A stretch of 64,000 bases of DNA from Marinifilum fragile JCM 15579 (GCF_001310955.1 NZ_BAZX01000010.1:62001-126000); one strand, 5' to 3'. Positions 46,501 through 54,466 are shown, counted from the first letter of the stretch. Numbers and translations: made by a program. The notes: a model not told the origin generated them from the letters alone.

Positions 46501-46582
46501 GGGAGTTCGATTGGGTTACGAAAATCAAACCAATAGCCTGTTTGTCGATTTCCTGATTTCTTTCAATTTGGCAGCATATTAA
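43568..46582 (+). CDS. Large exported protein: zinc-protease-like domain, beta-propeller, C-terminal beta-barrel
   Basis: A 1004-residue protein with a signal peptide (1-20, GYSQ). An N-terminal peptidase-MA-like domain has His123-Glu124-x-x-His127 in ATHEFRHVVQMD and Glu165 in PPWFMEGDAVCLE, which is a gluzincin zinc site (HExxH plus downstream Glu). Residues of about 310-630 have TolB/WD40-like propeller repeats (LVWTESKQNIRWEHADRSIL, DASKIVAVSSDQKGDN, TGIDNIFALDLNTKKVYQVT). The remainder (about 700-1004) is rich in amphipathic strands and ends VDFLISFNLAAY like an outer-membrane barrel. It is a single gene with its own terminator. Function is unknown; an outer-membrane protease is a reasonable guess. 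Confidence 0.75.
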   Translation: MIRKFVFLVCFVLVFISGYSQYFNTGQDPASIKWKQINTKEFQIIFPQESEDKARYVAALFKDLLHKGGKSLNRVPKKFSVVLHTHSANSNGLVAWAPKRMELYTTSAQNNDAQIWLDHLATHEFRHVVQMDKIEQGFTRVLNYVFGQQATAVVVGLYLPPWFMEGDAVCLETSMSESGRGRSPEFEQELRAQLLEKGEFSYDKAVNGSYNDYVTDRYKLGYYLVGKARVNYGDRIWDNTLTNVARHPLGVVSFSNGIKKSLSAKRKQTKLELQKKYGKAEDVDWEQVQGAKTYSDGKLLLYFDTMQELLWEWKKQDTETDKSAFQLVSEREKYFTSKRIPHVTEQGDLIYLKQGLSDALCFERIDANGKSAKVLVPGFLSDIDYDYRNEYLVWTESKQNIRWEHADRSILVTYNIKSKEKKTHRLKKSLFAPSFNMDASKIVAVSSDQKGDNSLVIIDHETGLIKQRIAADKNEYFQTPQFIDDENIVLIVLNDKGKQIVKLNLKSEKREELLSSGYADMSRPVPYGDYLYFNASFTGIDNIFALDLNTKKVYQVTSSRFGARDAYVDSNRNLYYSDYTSDGYLLARTAVDKESWKEWKGDFYQYPLAEQLSNQLGEKLNADITNLDRFEVKNYSKCANLFNFHSWAPIFVDGIEGKADVGISVASQNKLSTLLTTVGYKKEEGFDNGQFYANLSYRGWFPILDSKFTVGDRNTTYATVAQRLQPEQMDTLLVNTEWKQWEWENSISLPFNLSSGQYIRKLIPKLTYSIVKFGDLNTQVLATTQNNTLGIGEYNFGDESFTQEIMEYQLFAYNIAKTAPRDVQYQWAQILEVNYRHSPWGDRDLGNTWSAEGHLYFPGIVKHHGIKLYGGYQYRSLNHSRFSNMVKSPRGMIDLYGKHIASVGADYAMPLFYPDWNLGPLAYFKRIKMNAFADYGYEKKYFENEEGEIFPFKNDYFSGGIELRSDLHVLRFSAPLDLGVRLGYENQTNSLFVDFLISFNLAAY

Positions 46583-46600
46583 ACTTACATCCAATCATAG

Positions 46601-46637
46601 AAAAGCCACAAACTCTTTTCGAGTTTGTGGCTTTTTT
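46601..46637. terminator. Bidirectional terminator
   Basis: A 15-bp stem (AAAAGCCACAAACTC at 46601-46615 with GAGTTTGTGGCTTTT at 46621-46635) with a five-base loop, then further T. It follows the plus-strand gene ending at 46582 and can serve the minus-strand gene at 46711. Confidence 0.9.
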
Positions 46638-46710
46638 AATATTAATTCAACCGTTTTTGTTTTGGGCTGTAGTATAGGATACTGGATTAGTTTCCTTTTA
46701 ACTATCTGTT

Positions 46711-47358
46711 CTACAAATTCAGCAAGTTCCCAAATATTTCATAAAAGGGATCACTGTCTAATACCGTGTAATAGAACAAAGCCCCTAACCATCCATGAAA
46801 GATTCCCAGCACATACAAGTTTTTCTCCTTCAAATAAACGTATCCATAGAATATTGCCAGAATAAAAGTACCACCAATCAACCAGTAAGCGGGATAGTGA
46901 ACCAAAGCGAATAGGGTAGCTGCAAACAGTACAATAATGTGCTTATTGAGTTTGCGATTTGGATTGTCGTACAGGTTTCCTGCTACCAAACCAATTAGTA
47001 GAAATTGTTGAATACTGCCCCATAGTGGATAAAACAACAAAACCGGGATGATGTGCCATGTTGCATTAATAGTTCCTTGAATGCCACCAATTGTAAAAAA
47101 TGCGATTACTGCAGTAAGGCCAAAGGGGAGAACCACCTTTAAAACACTTCTGAAATTGTCGGTTCTAAATCCCCAGTATTTTAGTATTTCCTTGTTGTTT
47201 TTCTTCCTGTACCAAATGTAAGCACACCATAAAATGGTGGCACTCAAAACGAATGGAAATCGCCAGTTTAGATAATCCATAAACAGGAATTTAGCCAATA
47301 CGGTTAGAACAATGGCCAGAATTTCCAGGGATTTATTGGATAGTATTGTTTTACTCAC
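46711..47358 (-). CDS. CPBP (CAAX protease-like) family membrane protein with altered active site
   Basis: A 215-residue protein with six or seven hydrophobic helices. The CPBP/Abi pattern is recognisable in GSIQQFLLIGLVAGNLYDN, LFALVHYPAYWLIGG and VLGIFHGWLGALFYY. Active members have EExxxR at the first motif; here it is QQ, so the catalytic Glu pair is missing while both His are kept. It is therefore probably a non-proteolytic relative, or the family assignment is loose. It lies about 31 bp from the lipocalin gene, on the same strand, and may be cotranscribed with it. Confidence 0.7.
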   Translation of the reverse strand: MSKTILSNKSLEILAIVLTVLAKFLFMDYLNWRFPFVLSATILWCAYIWYRKKNNKEILKYWGFRTDNFRSVLKVVLPFGLTAVIAFFTIGGIQGTINATWHIIPVLLFYPLWGSIQQFLLIGLVAGNLYDNPNRKLNKHIIVLFAATLFALVHYPAYWLIGGTFILAIFYGYVYLKEKNLYVLGIFHGWLGALFYYTVLDSDPFYEIFGNLLNL

Positions 47359-47389
47359 TTCGAAAAAATAAGATTAAGAGAATGTGGCT

Positions 47390-47923
47390 TTAAATCTTTC
47401 GCTGTTCCACTTTTATCAATTTGTTAGTGTCGTAACCTCTTACTCTTAATTTGTTCAGCAATTCGAGGTACAATTGATCATCCATTTGTGGCTTTCGTGA
47501 TAGTATCCACAGGTATTTATCTGTATTGCTGCCAACAATGGCCCACTGGTAATCATCATCTAATTCCAGAACAAAATAATCGCCATAAAAAATCCAGAAG
47601 AAGGAAACTTTCAATTTGGAAGGAAGGTTTGGGTTGGGAATTTTCGCTTTGCCAATGGCTTCCGATTTCTCTCCATCCAGGCTCCCTTTGTATCCCGAGT
47701 TCACGACCTTTATTTTTCCATCCTCACGCATGGAATATTCGGCAGTAACTCCTACCAATCCTCTTTCAAAGCTGTGATCGAAACGTGCAATTTCGTACCA
47801 CTTTCCCAGGTAACGATCAATATTTAAATCCTTCACTACGCTATTGTCAATCGCCGATTCTTGCCCTTTGCACGAGCACAAAAGAACAAGAGAGGCAAGT
47901 AGTATGTTGAGTTGTTTTTTCAT
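47390..47923 (-). CDS. blc: Bacterial lipocalin (Blc-like) lipoprotein
   Basis: A 177-residue lipoprotein: signal peptide with LLCSC lipobox, then an eight-strand lipocalin. The GxW motif is in YLGKWYEIARFDHSFERG, followed by GVTAEYSMREDGKIKVVNSG, LKVSFFWIFYGDYFVLELDD and the closing YQWAIVGSNTDKYLWILSR. Blc proteins sit at the outer membrane and bind lysophospholipids or fatty acids in stressed or stationary cells. Family assignment is firm; ligand not shown. Confidence 0.93.
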   Translation of the reverse strand: MKKQLNILLASLVLLCSCKGQESAIDNSVVKDLNIDRYLGKWYEIARFDHSFERGLVGVTAEYSMREDGKIKVVNSGYKGSLDGEKSEAIGKAKIPNPNLPSKLKVSFFWIFYGDYFVLELDDDYQWAIVGSNTDKYLWILSRKPQMDDQLYLELLNKLRVRGYDTNKLIKVEQRKI

Positions 47924-48022
47924 TTCTAGATGATCAGATTGATGTTTTATTATATAAATTGTTTTGCTGTTAGGTTAATGGCCTAGCGGCTGCCTACTCG
48001 ATTATGCCTTGTTTTCACTCTT

Positions 48023-48889
48023 CTAGCCAAATAAATATTTATCAGGATTTGTCTTGTAGGTTTGAAAAATATGTTGTCCCAACAGCTCATTGGTTCTTTT
48101 AAATTCGTGAAAAGAATCTATTTCAAGGTTTCTTTCTGACCATGTCAAAAACTCTTCAGAGGCTTCAATGAGCATTGAAAAAATAGGAGCAATAATTCTA
48201 GTGTCATTATTGTCATAAAAATCCATTTTAGGTATAAAGAAATCTCCTTCGCAATGGGTTAAGTGAAGTTGTCTTATATCGCCCCATCCACTGTGTATAA
48301 TTTCAGATAGCATTCCATATAAATACGAGTATGTTTCTGATATTTCAACTTCCTTATGTATCTCGGAAAAGTTTTTACCGTCAAGGTCCCATTTTCGACC
48401 TTTCTTTTTTGAGTTTTCTGCTTCGAAATCATCCAATGAAAAACCATCGATGTTCATCGCATATTTGAATTTATCAACCATGACTTGTCCAATCCCATCA
48501 ATTCCTTCAAGTTCTTTCAAATTCTTATATCTTCTTCTATATGAAACAAGTCTATAATGTTTTTGAGATTCAATTCCTTTCAAGATCAAATACTTCATGA
48601 GTACAAATGCCTCATATATAGGTCTACTTAGTAAAATTGTAGTTTCATATTCACACTCATTATAGGCTCGTAGAAACAATTTATAGTGCTTATATAGTTT
48701 TGTGTATAGTCCAACAATTGTTGCTTGATTTACATCATAAACATATCCTTTGTCTTCGAAAGGATCTAACGTTTTCTTTATGAGATTCAATAAATCGTTC
48801 GAAAAATCTTTTATAAAGTCGCACTTCTGCAACTCCAATTCTAACTTTTCAATAGTTACTATATGTGAATATTTTCCTTTCATTGTCAT
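48023..48889 (-). CDS. DUF5677 family protein
   Basis: A 288-residue, mainly helical, soluble protein without signal peptide. The pattern LSRPIYEAFVLMKYLILKG and LYGMLSEIIHSGWGDIRQL matches DUF5677-type proteins, which have conserved Arg and His residues in paired helices and resemble HEPN-like bundles. Function is unknown; relatives often occur in accessory regions. It is flanked upstream by a 770-bp gap containing palindromic repeats, which fits an accessory location. Confidence 0.65.
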   Translation of the reverse strand: MTMKGKYSHIVTIEKLELELQKCDFIKDFSNDLLNLIKKTLDPFEDKGYVYDVNQATIVGLYTKLYKHYKLFLRAYNECEYETTILLSRPIYEAFVLMKYLILKGIESQKHYRLVSYRRRYKNLKELEGIDGIGQVMVDKFKYAMNIDGFSLDDFEAENSKKKGRKWDLDGKNFSEIHKEVEISETYSYLYGMLSEIIHSGWGDIRQLHLTHCEGDFFIPKMDFYDNNDTRIIAPIFSMLIEASEEFLTWSERNLEIDSFHEFKRTNELLGQHIFQTYKTNPDKYLFG

Positions 48890-49308
48890 AAGTTAAAATA
48901 TAATATATTCAAATCGTGACTACTCAATTAAATGAGGCATAACGTAGGAATAACATCATGCTGATGTTATATCACCTATCTGTTACTTTTGGTAAGTTGT
49001 TTAAAATCTTTTGTTTGTGTGCTGAAGTTGATAAGGTATGCTCCTGTGTTTTGCAAGAGTATCAATGCTTCATCAATTTTTATCAGCACATATAAATTTA
49101 ATCATAAATCACATGCAGCATTGTCTTGTACACTAATTCATTATCAATAAAAATAAGAAAGTTAGTTTTTGTATAAGTTAACTACCTCTCTTTGTACTGT
49201 TAGGAAGACTTCTCAAATTACAATGGGTACACGGCAACTATGAGTATAGCTATAACTTCAATCTTTAATATTTTTTCAATTCAAGAGGAAAAATATCGAT
49301 ACTATGGT
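48890..49308. other. Intergenic region with one hairpin, no gene
   Basis: No coding sequence is evident. ATAACATCA and TGATGTTAT (48950-48970) form a 9-bp perfect hairpin around TGC, about 60 bp upstream of the DUF5677 start. The rest is AT-rich and featureless to me. Confidence 0.5.
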
Positions 49309-49471
49309 GTTATTTTCTTCCTCCCCAGGGGAGCAAGCTTATAACATAGCATTATTTTGTTCCTCCCTTGGGGAGCATGAAAATAACGACCATTATTTTG
49401 CTCCTCCCGTGGGGAGGAAGAAAATAACATACCATTATTTTGCTCCCGCCCGTGGGAGGAGATAAATAACG
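49309..49471. repeat. Four tandem copies of a ~42-bp palindromic unit
   Basis: Units begin with TTATTTT at about 49310, 49352, 49393 and 49435, a spacing of 41-42 bp. Each reads roughly TTATTTTG-CTCCTCCC-GTGG-GGAGGA-GAAAATAA, so each is itself an inverted repeat; arms diverge slightly between copies. They lie between the divergent DUF5677 and DUF6261 genes. A 60-codon frame across them (49302-49484) is a by-product of the repeat. Confidence 0.85.
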
Positions 49472-49663
49472 GTCCTTTATCCACTCATGTTTATCTGCTT
49501 TTAAGGAGTATTTAATTATGAAATATATGGCGCCATTCGAATGACGGTTTTACAGAAGAGTTTTTTGTATTTTATTTTACGATTCATAAAAATTATGAAA
49601 TTAATTGTTTATTATCCATAAATTAAATAACTTCATGGTTGAAAATAACAAAACTAACACATT

Positions 49664-50431
49664 ATGAATTTTAAATCCATACAATTAAGACAACTAAGGC
49701 ACAACGAATTTATCCAGTATAATAAGAATTTTCTTGAAATACTTACTGGTTTTGATTTGGAAACTTTAAAAGTGAAAATGCAGTCGGATTCTTTTTCATC
49801 CTTATTATCAGATATGACGGCATTGTATATGCCTGATAGGGGAAGTGAGATTACCAAATTGTTAGAAGAGGATGATGCGCGTCGTGATAAAGCCATTTAT
49901 GGTATTCAAGCAGTGGTAGAAGGATTTTGTAATCACTTCGATGCTGAATATGTAATGGCAGCTACTGTATTACTTAATTCTTTAAATAAATATGATTCAC
50001 GTATTGCAAAGCAAAATTACCAGGGCGAAACAGCAATAATTGATTCTATTTTACAAGAATGGAAAAATGAAAGTGTTTTGATAAATGCTTTGAGTAAATT
50101 ATCTCTTACAGATTGGGCCAACGAGTTAGAAGCAGCTAACGCTAAATTTAATACGGATTATCTAGATCGTGTTAAGGAGGATGCTGAGCAATCGGATATG
50201 AAAATTATTGATATTCGTAATCAAATGATTGAATCGTACAGAGTGTTAACAGCGAGAATTGAAGCTTTTGCCACAATTAGTGATGATCAGACATATTCTA
50301 CCATTATTAATCAGGTAAATAGTGTGATTCCAAAGTACAATGCAGTTGTAGATGCTCGTAAACCCAAAAAAGAAGAGAAAGAAAATACCGAAGAAGAGGC
50401 TGTTAGCGAAGCTTCAAGCAACGAGTCGTAA
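49664..50431 (+). CDS. DUF6261 family protein
   Basis: A 255-residue soluble, largely helical protein. The opening NFKSIQLRQLRHNEFIQYNK and the later KAIYGIQAVVEGFCNHFDAE and YDSRIAKQNYQGETAIIDSI match DUF6261, a family seen mostly in Bacteroidota and often present in several copies per genome. The C-terminal 35 residues are a charged, low-complexity tail rich in Glu and Ser. Function unknown. It is a single gene followed by a weak hairpin. Confidence 0.78.
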   Translation: MNFKSIQLRQLRHNEFIQYNKNFLEILTGFDLETLKVKMQSDSFSSLLSDMTALYMPDRGSEITKLLEEDDARRDKAIYGIQAVVEGFCNHFDAEYVMAATVLLNSLNKYDSRIAKQNYQGETAIIDSILQEWKNESVLINALSKLSLTDWANELEAANAKFNTDYLDRVKEDAEQSDMKIIDIRNQMIESYRVLTARIEAFATISDDQTYSTIINQVNSVIPKYNAVVDARKPKKEEKENTEEEAVSEASSNES

Positions 50432-50459
50432 TTTATTACTTACAAACTAATATATTTTA

Positions 50460-50492
50460 ACCCCATGCATGCTTGTTTTGTATGGGGTGTTT
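50460..50492 (+). terminator. Possible terminator after DUF6261 gene
   Basis: ACCCCAT (50460-50466) pairs with ATGGGGT (50482-50488), followed by GTTTT. The loop is 15 bases and the T-run short, so the call is moderate. Confidence 0.5.
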
Positions 50493-50704
50493 TATGACTG
50501 AATGTATGGGTTCTAATTCTGATAAAGAGGATGTTAAGATTTAGTAATGTAATTATTGAAAATAAATAAGAGATTCTTACACATAATTTCTTATTTTAGT
50601 GATAACGCCAATACCCAATGTGCAAACTGGCTGATTTTTGGGAGTTACCACAAGTTGCAAGGTGTTTGTTAGGCAACATTATACTAACATTAAAACATAA
50701 GAGT

Positions 50705-51145
50705 ATGGGAAGTAGAGAGATAGATGGAATTATACAATGGCATTCCGATTTTGAAACAGGTATTGCGAGAATAGACTTCGAACATAAAATTTTTATAGAA
50801 TTGTTGAATTCTTTTAAGTATGAAATCAATTTAAAGCGTTCTGATGATGAGTTGTTTAGAATTATGAATGAAATAGAAAAGTATGCAGAATTTCATTTTA
50901 TTAGTGAGGAAAATGCTATGCGTAGAATGAATTACCCTGCTTTTAAAGAGCATCAAATTGAACATTTTGAATTGTTGGAAAAATTTAACCTTGCAAAGTT
51001 TAAAAATTGTAATTTTGAAGGATTTCATGAATTTCTAAAAGAATGGTTTCTTAGGCATACTGTTGAATCAGATACAAAATTGAAACTGTATATGTTGGAA
51101 AATAATATAAATTTGGAAGACTTTTTCTACGAACTAAAGATCTAA
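50705..51145 (+). CDS. Bacteriohemerythrin
   Basis: A 146-residue diiron oxygen-binding protein. I choose ATG at 50705 (MGSREIDGIIQWHSDFETGI); a longer frame from 50618 lacks support. Iron ligands of the hemerythrin fold are seen as His in QWHSDF, His and Glu-type residues in DFEHKIFIELL, His-x3-Glu in FHFISEEN, His in KEHQIEHF and His...Asp in FLRHTVESD. Single-domain hemerythrins store, deliver or sense oxygen, or bind NO. It is separated by one base from a receiver-kinase gene, so the two are surely cotranscribed and probably form a sensing pair. Confidence 0.9.
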   Translation: MGSREIDGIIQWHSDFETGIARIDFEHKIFIELLNSFKYEINLKRSDDELFRIMNEIEKYAEFHFISEENAMRRMNYPAFKEHQIEHFELLEKFNLAKFKNCNFEGFHEFLKEWFLRHTVESDTKLKLYMLENNINLEDFFYELKI

Positions 51146-51146
51146 A

Positions 51147-52247
51147 ATGAATACATTAAACGTTATCAAACTCCTGGTAGTTGATGATAAACCTGAAAAC
51201 CTAAATCTGATTTCAAGCTTTTTTGAGGATTCAAACTATTTTGTGCGTACTTCAAGTTCATATGAGGAAACATACGAACTGTGTAATGAAGTTGAGTTTG
51301 ACCTTTTGTTAATCGATATTAGAATGCCACGTGATGGTTTTGCCTTTGCCGACAAAATAAGAGTGAGTGATTTAAACAGCAATACTCCTGTTATTTTTAT
51401 GGCTGAGAAAACCGATCAGGAGAATATCTCAAAAGCTTTTAAAGTTGGGTGTAGGGATGTAATTACAAAACCTTTTCAGTTGGAAGAGTTACTTTCAAAA
51501 GTATCTACACATTCCTTATTGCAAATTCAGCATAAGCAAATTCATGAATTAATGCTAGCCAAAGATAAGATTTTCTCAATCATTGGTCATGATTTAAGAA
51601 GTCCTTTCAATTCATTGATTGGTTTTTCGAAATTATTGCTTGAAAACCTGGAGGCAAGTGAAGATAAATTGTCTAAAAAATATGCTGAATTGATTTGTAA
51701 TATTTCCACAAAAAACCTGGAGTTATTGGATAATTTACTGGTGTATGCACGTGATCTGGAAAAACAAGCAGAATCTACCTTGGAGAAAATAGATGTACAC
51801 AAGCTTATTTCGGAAGTGCTACAAATTGTTCAACCTACAGCAGCATTAAAAAAGATACAGTTGGTGCAAATCTTCGGGGAGGCAAAATCTACTTTTGGCA
51901 CCAAAGATTTAATTGCTACGATGATTCGGAATATTTTAGGCAATGCCATTAAATTTTCGCGTCAACAAGGTTTCGTTACCGTACAAACCAGGGTAATAGG
52001 CAATATGATCGAAATTGACATTACAGATACGGGAGTTGGAATGAACGAAAATCAATTGAATAATTTGTTTGATAAAGAGCATCCTCAATCTAGTCTGGGT
52101 ACTTCGGGAGAATTGGGATCGGGATATGGTTTGCTTCTTTCGAAAGAAATTGCAGACAAACACAATGGTGAAATAAAGGTGGAAAGCCATGTGGGTAACG
52201 GTACAAGTTTTAAAATTAGGCTTCCAATATATGAAGAGTCAAAATAG
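51147..52247 (+). CDS. Receiver domain-histidine kinase fusion
   Basis: A 366-residue soluble protein. Residues 5-125 are a receiver with VVDDKPENLNL, the phospho-acceptor Asp in LLLIDIRMP and Lys in DVITKPFQ. A short helix links to HisKA (His in FSIIGHDLRSPFNSLIGFS) and HATPase (about 245-362; NAIKFS, ITDTGVGMNENQLNNLF, GSGYGLLLSKEIADKHNGEI). There is no membrane segment and no sensor domain, so input probably comes from another protein; the hemerythrin one base upstream is the obvious candidate, which is inference. Confidence 0.9.
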   Translation: MNTLNVIKLLVVDDKPENLNLISSFFEDSNYFVRTSSSYEETYELCNEVEFDLLLIDIRMPRDGFAFADKIRVSDLNSNTPVIFMAEKTDQENISKAFKVGCRDVITKPFQLEELLSKVSTHSLLQIQHKQIHELMLAKDKIFSIIGHDLRSPFNSLIGFSKLLLENLEASEDKLSKKYAELICNISTKNLELLDNLLVYARDLEKQAESTLEKIDVHKLISEVLQIVQPTAALKKIQLVQIFGEAKSTFGTKDLIATMIRNILGNAIKFSRQQGFVTVQTRVIGNMIEIDITDTGVGMNENQLNNLFDKEHPQSSLGTSGELGSGYGLLLSKEIADKHNGEIKVESHVGNGTSFKIRLPIYEESK

Positions 52248-52280
52248 AAAAAAGCTCCAATATTAATTGGAGCTTTTTTT
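52248..52280. terminator. Bidirectional terminator
   Basis: AAGCTCCAAT (52252-52261) pairs with ATTGGAGCTT (52266-52275), with A-run on the left and seven T on the right. It separates the kinase gene from the convergent phosphoesterase gene, whose stop lies inside its right flank. Confidence 0.9.
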
Positions 52281-53547
52281 ATGCCAATTCCACCACGGTA
52301 ATTTCGGGTGGCATACCAATTCTACCAGGGAAACCGATGTATCCAAATCCGCGATTTACATACAGGTACTGATCGCCTTCGCGGTACAATCCGCCCCAGC
52401 GAGGGTACTTGTATTGCACTGGACTCCACTTTATGCCTGCACGTTCAATTCCAAACTGCATGCCGTGGGTGTGTCCTGCAAAAGTAAGATCGATATTCGA
52501 GTTTTTAATCACCTCTTCGTCCCAGTGCGAAGGATCGTGACTCAACAATATTTTAAATGGAAGATGTTCTGTACCCTGGGTAGCTTTGCTTAAATCGCCA
52601 TGCTGAGGGAATGGAGGTTTGCCCCAATTTTCAACTCCTACCAAAGCAATTTCTTCTCCTTTCACATTAATGGTTTCGGTTTCGTTCAATAACAATCGAA
52701 ATCCCATTTGCTTGTGAAAATGTTTGATTGCTGCAAGGTTTTTGGCCTTGTCTTCTTCTGATCGCCAATAGGAGTAATCGCCATAATCGTGATTTCCCAG
52801 TATGGAGTATTTGCCAATTTTAGCTTTCATTTTTGCCAGAACAGGAGCCCAGCCATCGGTCTCTTCGGCAAAGTTGTTTACCAAATCGCCGGTGAAAACA
52901 ATCAAATCTGGTTCTTGCTCATTAATCAGTTCAACGGCTTTTTCCACCTTCTCGAAGTTTTTGTTGAAACTTCCCAGGTGCATATCCGATATCTGAACAA
53001 TTTTTAAACCCTTAAATGCTTTCGGAAGATTGCTGAAACGAATGCTCTCGCGCATTACTCGGTAGTTGAATTTTCCTTTGGTTACTCCGTAAAGGATAGA
53101 TGCAAATGGAATGGCAGCCAATACCAATCCCATTTGGTACAAAAACTCGGATCTCTCCATCTTTCTCTTCGAATTAAATTGTGGTACACTTTTGTTCCTT
53201 CTCTCTCTGAACCATGCAATGGTTCTCCTAATCGCCCCTTGTATATCCTTTATTAAGACGAAAAATATGAATACAAACTTTGGAAAATAAAATAACGCAA
53301 ACCCGGCCACCAAATAGCCGGAATAGATGTAGGCATCTGCTTTTTGCACGTGCTTAATACCAAACATGAATGTGGTAAAGGCAGCAAAAATAAAAACTGA
53401 AATGCTCCAGAATAAATACGTTAATGTGTGTCGTGCAATTGAATTGTTAATTCTTGCAATCAGAGGTTTTATACCACGGTAGGTGTAAATGTCTACCAAA
53501 AGCATAAATAGTAACAGAGGTATTAATAAATAAACGCTCGCTCTCAT
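52279..53547 (-). CDS. Membrane-anchored metallophosphoesterase
   Basis: A 422-residue protein. Three or four hydrophobic helices lie in the first 110 residues and another at about 140-155. The calcineurin-like domain starts near 175 with the metal motifs in order: ISDMHLGSF (DxH), VFTGDLVN (GDxxx), LGNHDYGDY (GNHD), LLSHDPSHW and FAGHTHGMQFG (GHxH). The arrangement resembles YkuE/YaeI-like phosphodiesterases at the membrane, the latter acting on UDP-diacylglucosamine-type lipids, although the substrate here is unknown. It is monocistronic and ends in the shared terminator. Confidence 0.92.
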   Translation of the reverse strand: MRASVYLLIPLLLFMLLVDIYTYRGIKPLIARINNSIARHTLTYLFWSISVFIFAAFTTFMFGIKHVQKADAYIYSGYLVAGFALFYFPKFVFIFFVLIKDIQGAIRRTIAWFRERRNKSVPQFNSKRKMERSEFLYQMGLVLAAIPFASILYGVTKGKFNYRVMRESIRFSNLPKAFKGLKIVQISDMHLGSFNKNFEKVEKAVELINEQEPDLIVFTGDLVNNFAEETDGWAPVLAKMKAKIGKYSILGNHDYGDYSYWRSEEDKAKNLAAIKHFHKQMGFRLLLNETETINVKGEEIALVGVENWGKPPFPQHGDLSKATQGTEHLPFKILLSHDPSHWDEEVIKNSNIDLTFAGHTHGMQFGIERAGIKWSPVQYKYPRWGGLYREGDQYLYVNRGFGYIGFPGRIGMPPEITVVELA

Positions 53548-53756
53548 CCTTATTTCAAAGATTCTAAATGATTAAATCCGATATCTTTTTAAACATTCAT
53601 TGCTTACGAATTGTTTTTAAAATTAGATACAATTCATACCGGAACAATATCTCTACAATTGATGTAATGATATTAAAATCAGCTCCAAATATATAGAATT
53701 TAATACAACCAAGTCCTTAATAATTGTTAAAAAAGAGTTATATTCATTTTCATACT

Positions 53757-53828
53757 CCAAAATACAAGCTCCAAATCCCAACCATTTTGGGAATTTGTTT
53801 TTTGAAGCTTGGGATTTGATATTTGGGG
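53757..53828. repeat. Extragenic palindrome upstream of nitroreductase
   Basis: CAAATCCCAA (53772-53781) pairs with TTGGGATTTG (53809-53818). Outer arms CCAAAATA and TATTTGG extend the stem, and an inner CCCAA/TTGGG hairpin lies in the left half. The structure fills most of the intergenic space before 53857. The rest of 53548-53756 holds nothing I recognise. Confidence 0.65.
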
Positions 53829-53856
53829 ATTGTGAAAGAACTTTAAACCAATTTAT

Positions 53857-54426
53857 ATGGCACAGATACACGAATTAATAGATAAAAGATGGAGTCCGAG
53901 AGCTTTCTCCGATCAGGAGATAGAGGAGGACAAGATTGAAAAAATGTTTGAGGCAGCCTCTTTTGCTGCTTCATGCTATAATGAACAACCTTGGCGATTT
54001 GTATATGCTACAAAAAATTATCCTGAAAGATATGAGCAGTTGTTTTCTTGTTTGGGCGAGTTTAATCAGATGTGGGTAAAAACCGCTCCGATGATTATTT
54101 TAACTGTGATATCCAGAAATTTTGCACGTAATCAGAATCCCAATGCACATGCACGTCATGATTTGGGTTTGGCTATTGGAAACATGTCGATACAGGCCAT
54201 GAGTATGGATTTGTACATGCATCAAATGGCTGGTTTCTCGGCGGAAAAGGCTCGTGAGGTTTTTGAAATCCCAGAAGATTTTGAAGCTGTTACCATGATT
54301 GCTGTCGGATACTTGGGAAATCCGGAACAGTTGCCCGAAAGTATGAGAGAAATAGAATCCCCTAAACGCGATAGGAAAAACTTGGCCCAATTGTTGTTTG
54401 ATGGCGATTGGGATAAAATGAGGTAA
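53857..54426 (+). CDS. Nitroreductase family protein
   Basis: A 189-residue FMN oxidoreductase. The start AQIHELIDKRWSPRAFSDQE has the Arg-Trp-Ser-Pro-Arg variant of the flavin phosphate site. AASFAASCYNEQPWRFVYAT, APMIILTVISRN, RHDLGLAIGNMSIQAMSMDL and MIAVGYLGNPEQLPE complete the fold. It differs from the minus-strand nitroreductase at 28355 in length and motifs, so it is not a recent duplicate. Substrate unknown. It is preceded by a long palindrome and followed by a terminator. Confidence 0.88.
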   Translation: MAQIHELIDKRWSPRAFSDQEIEEDKIEKMFEAASFAASCYNEQPWRFVYATKNYPERYEQLFSCLGEFNQMWVKTAPMIILTVISRNFARNQNPNAHARHDLGLAIGNMSIQAMSMDLYMHQMAGFSAEKAREVFEIPEDFEAVTMIAVGYLGNPEQLPESMREIESPKRDRKNLAQLLFDGDWDKMR

Positions 54427-54440
54427 GATTGTACAAACTA

Positions 54441-54466
54441 AAAAGGCTCCCAAGAGAGCCTTTTTT
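54441..54466 (+). terminator. Terminator after nitroreductase
   Basis: AAAAGGCTC (54441-54449) pairs with GAGCCTTTT (54456-54464), followed by further T. It lies 14 bp after the gene. Confidence 0.85.

Noticed and set aside
49309-49471. CRISPR array
   Set aside because: Units are contiguous palindromes spaced 41-42 bp without unique spacers, and no cas genes are present.
49302-49484. 60-codon minus-strand frame
   Set aside because: It is produced by the tandem palindromic array; its protein is just the repeat translated.
50618-50704. N-terminal extension of the hemerythrin frame
   Set aside because: The 29 extra residues have no hemerythrin resemblance; the ATG at 50705 fits the family.
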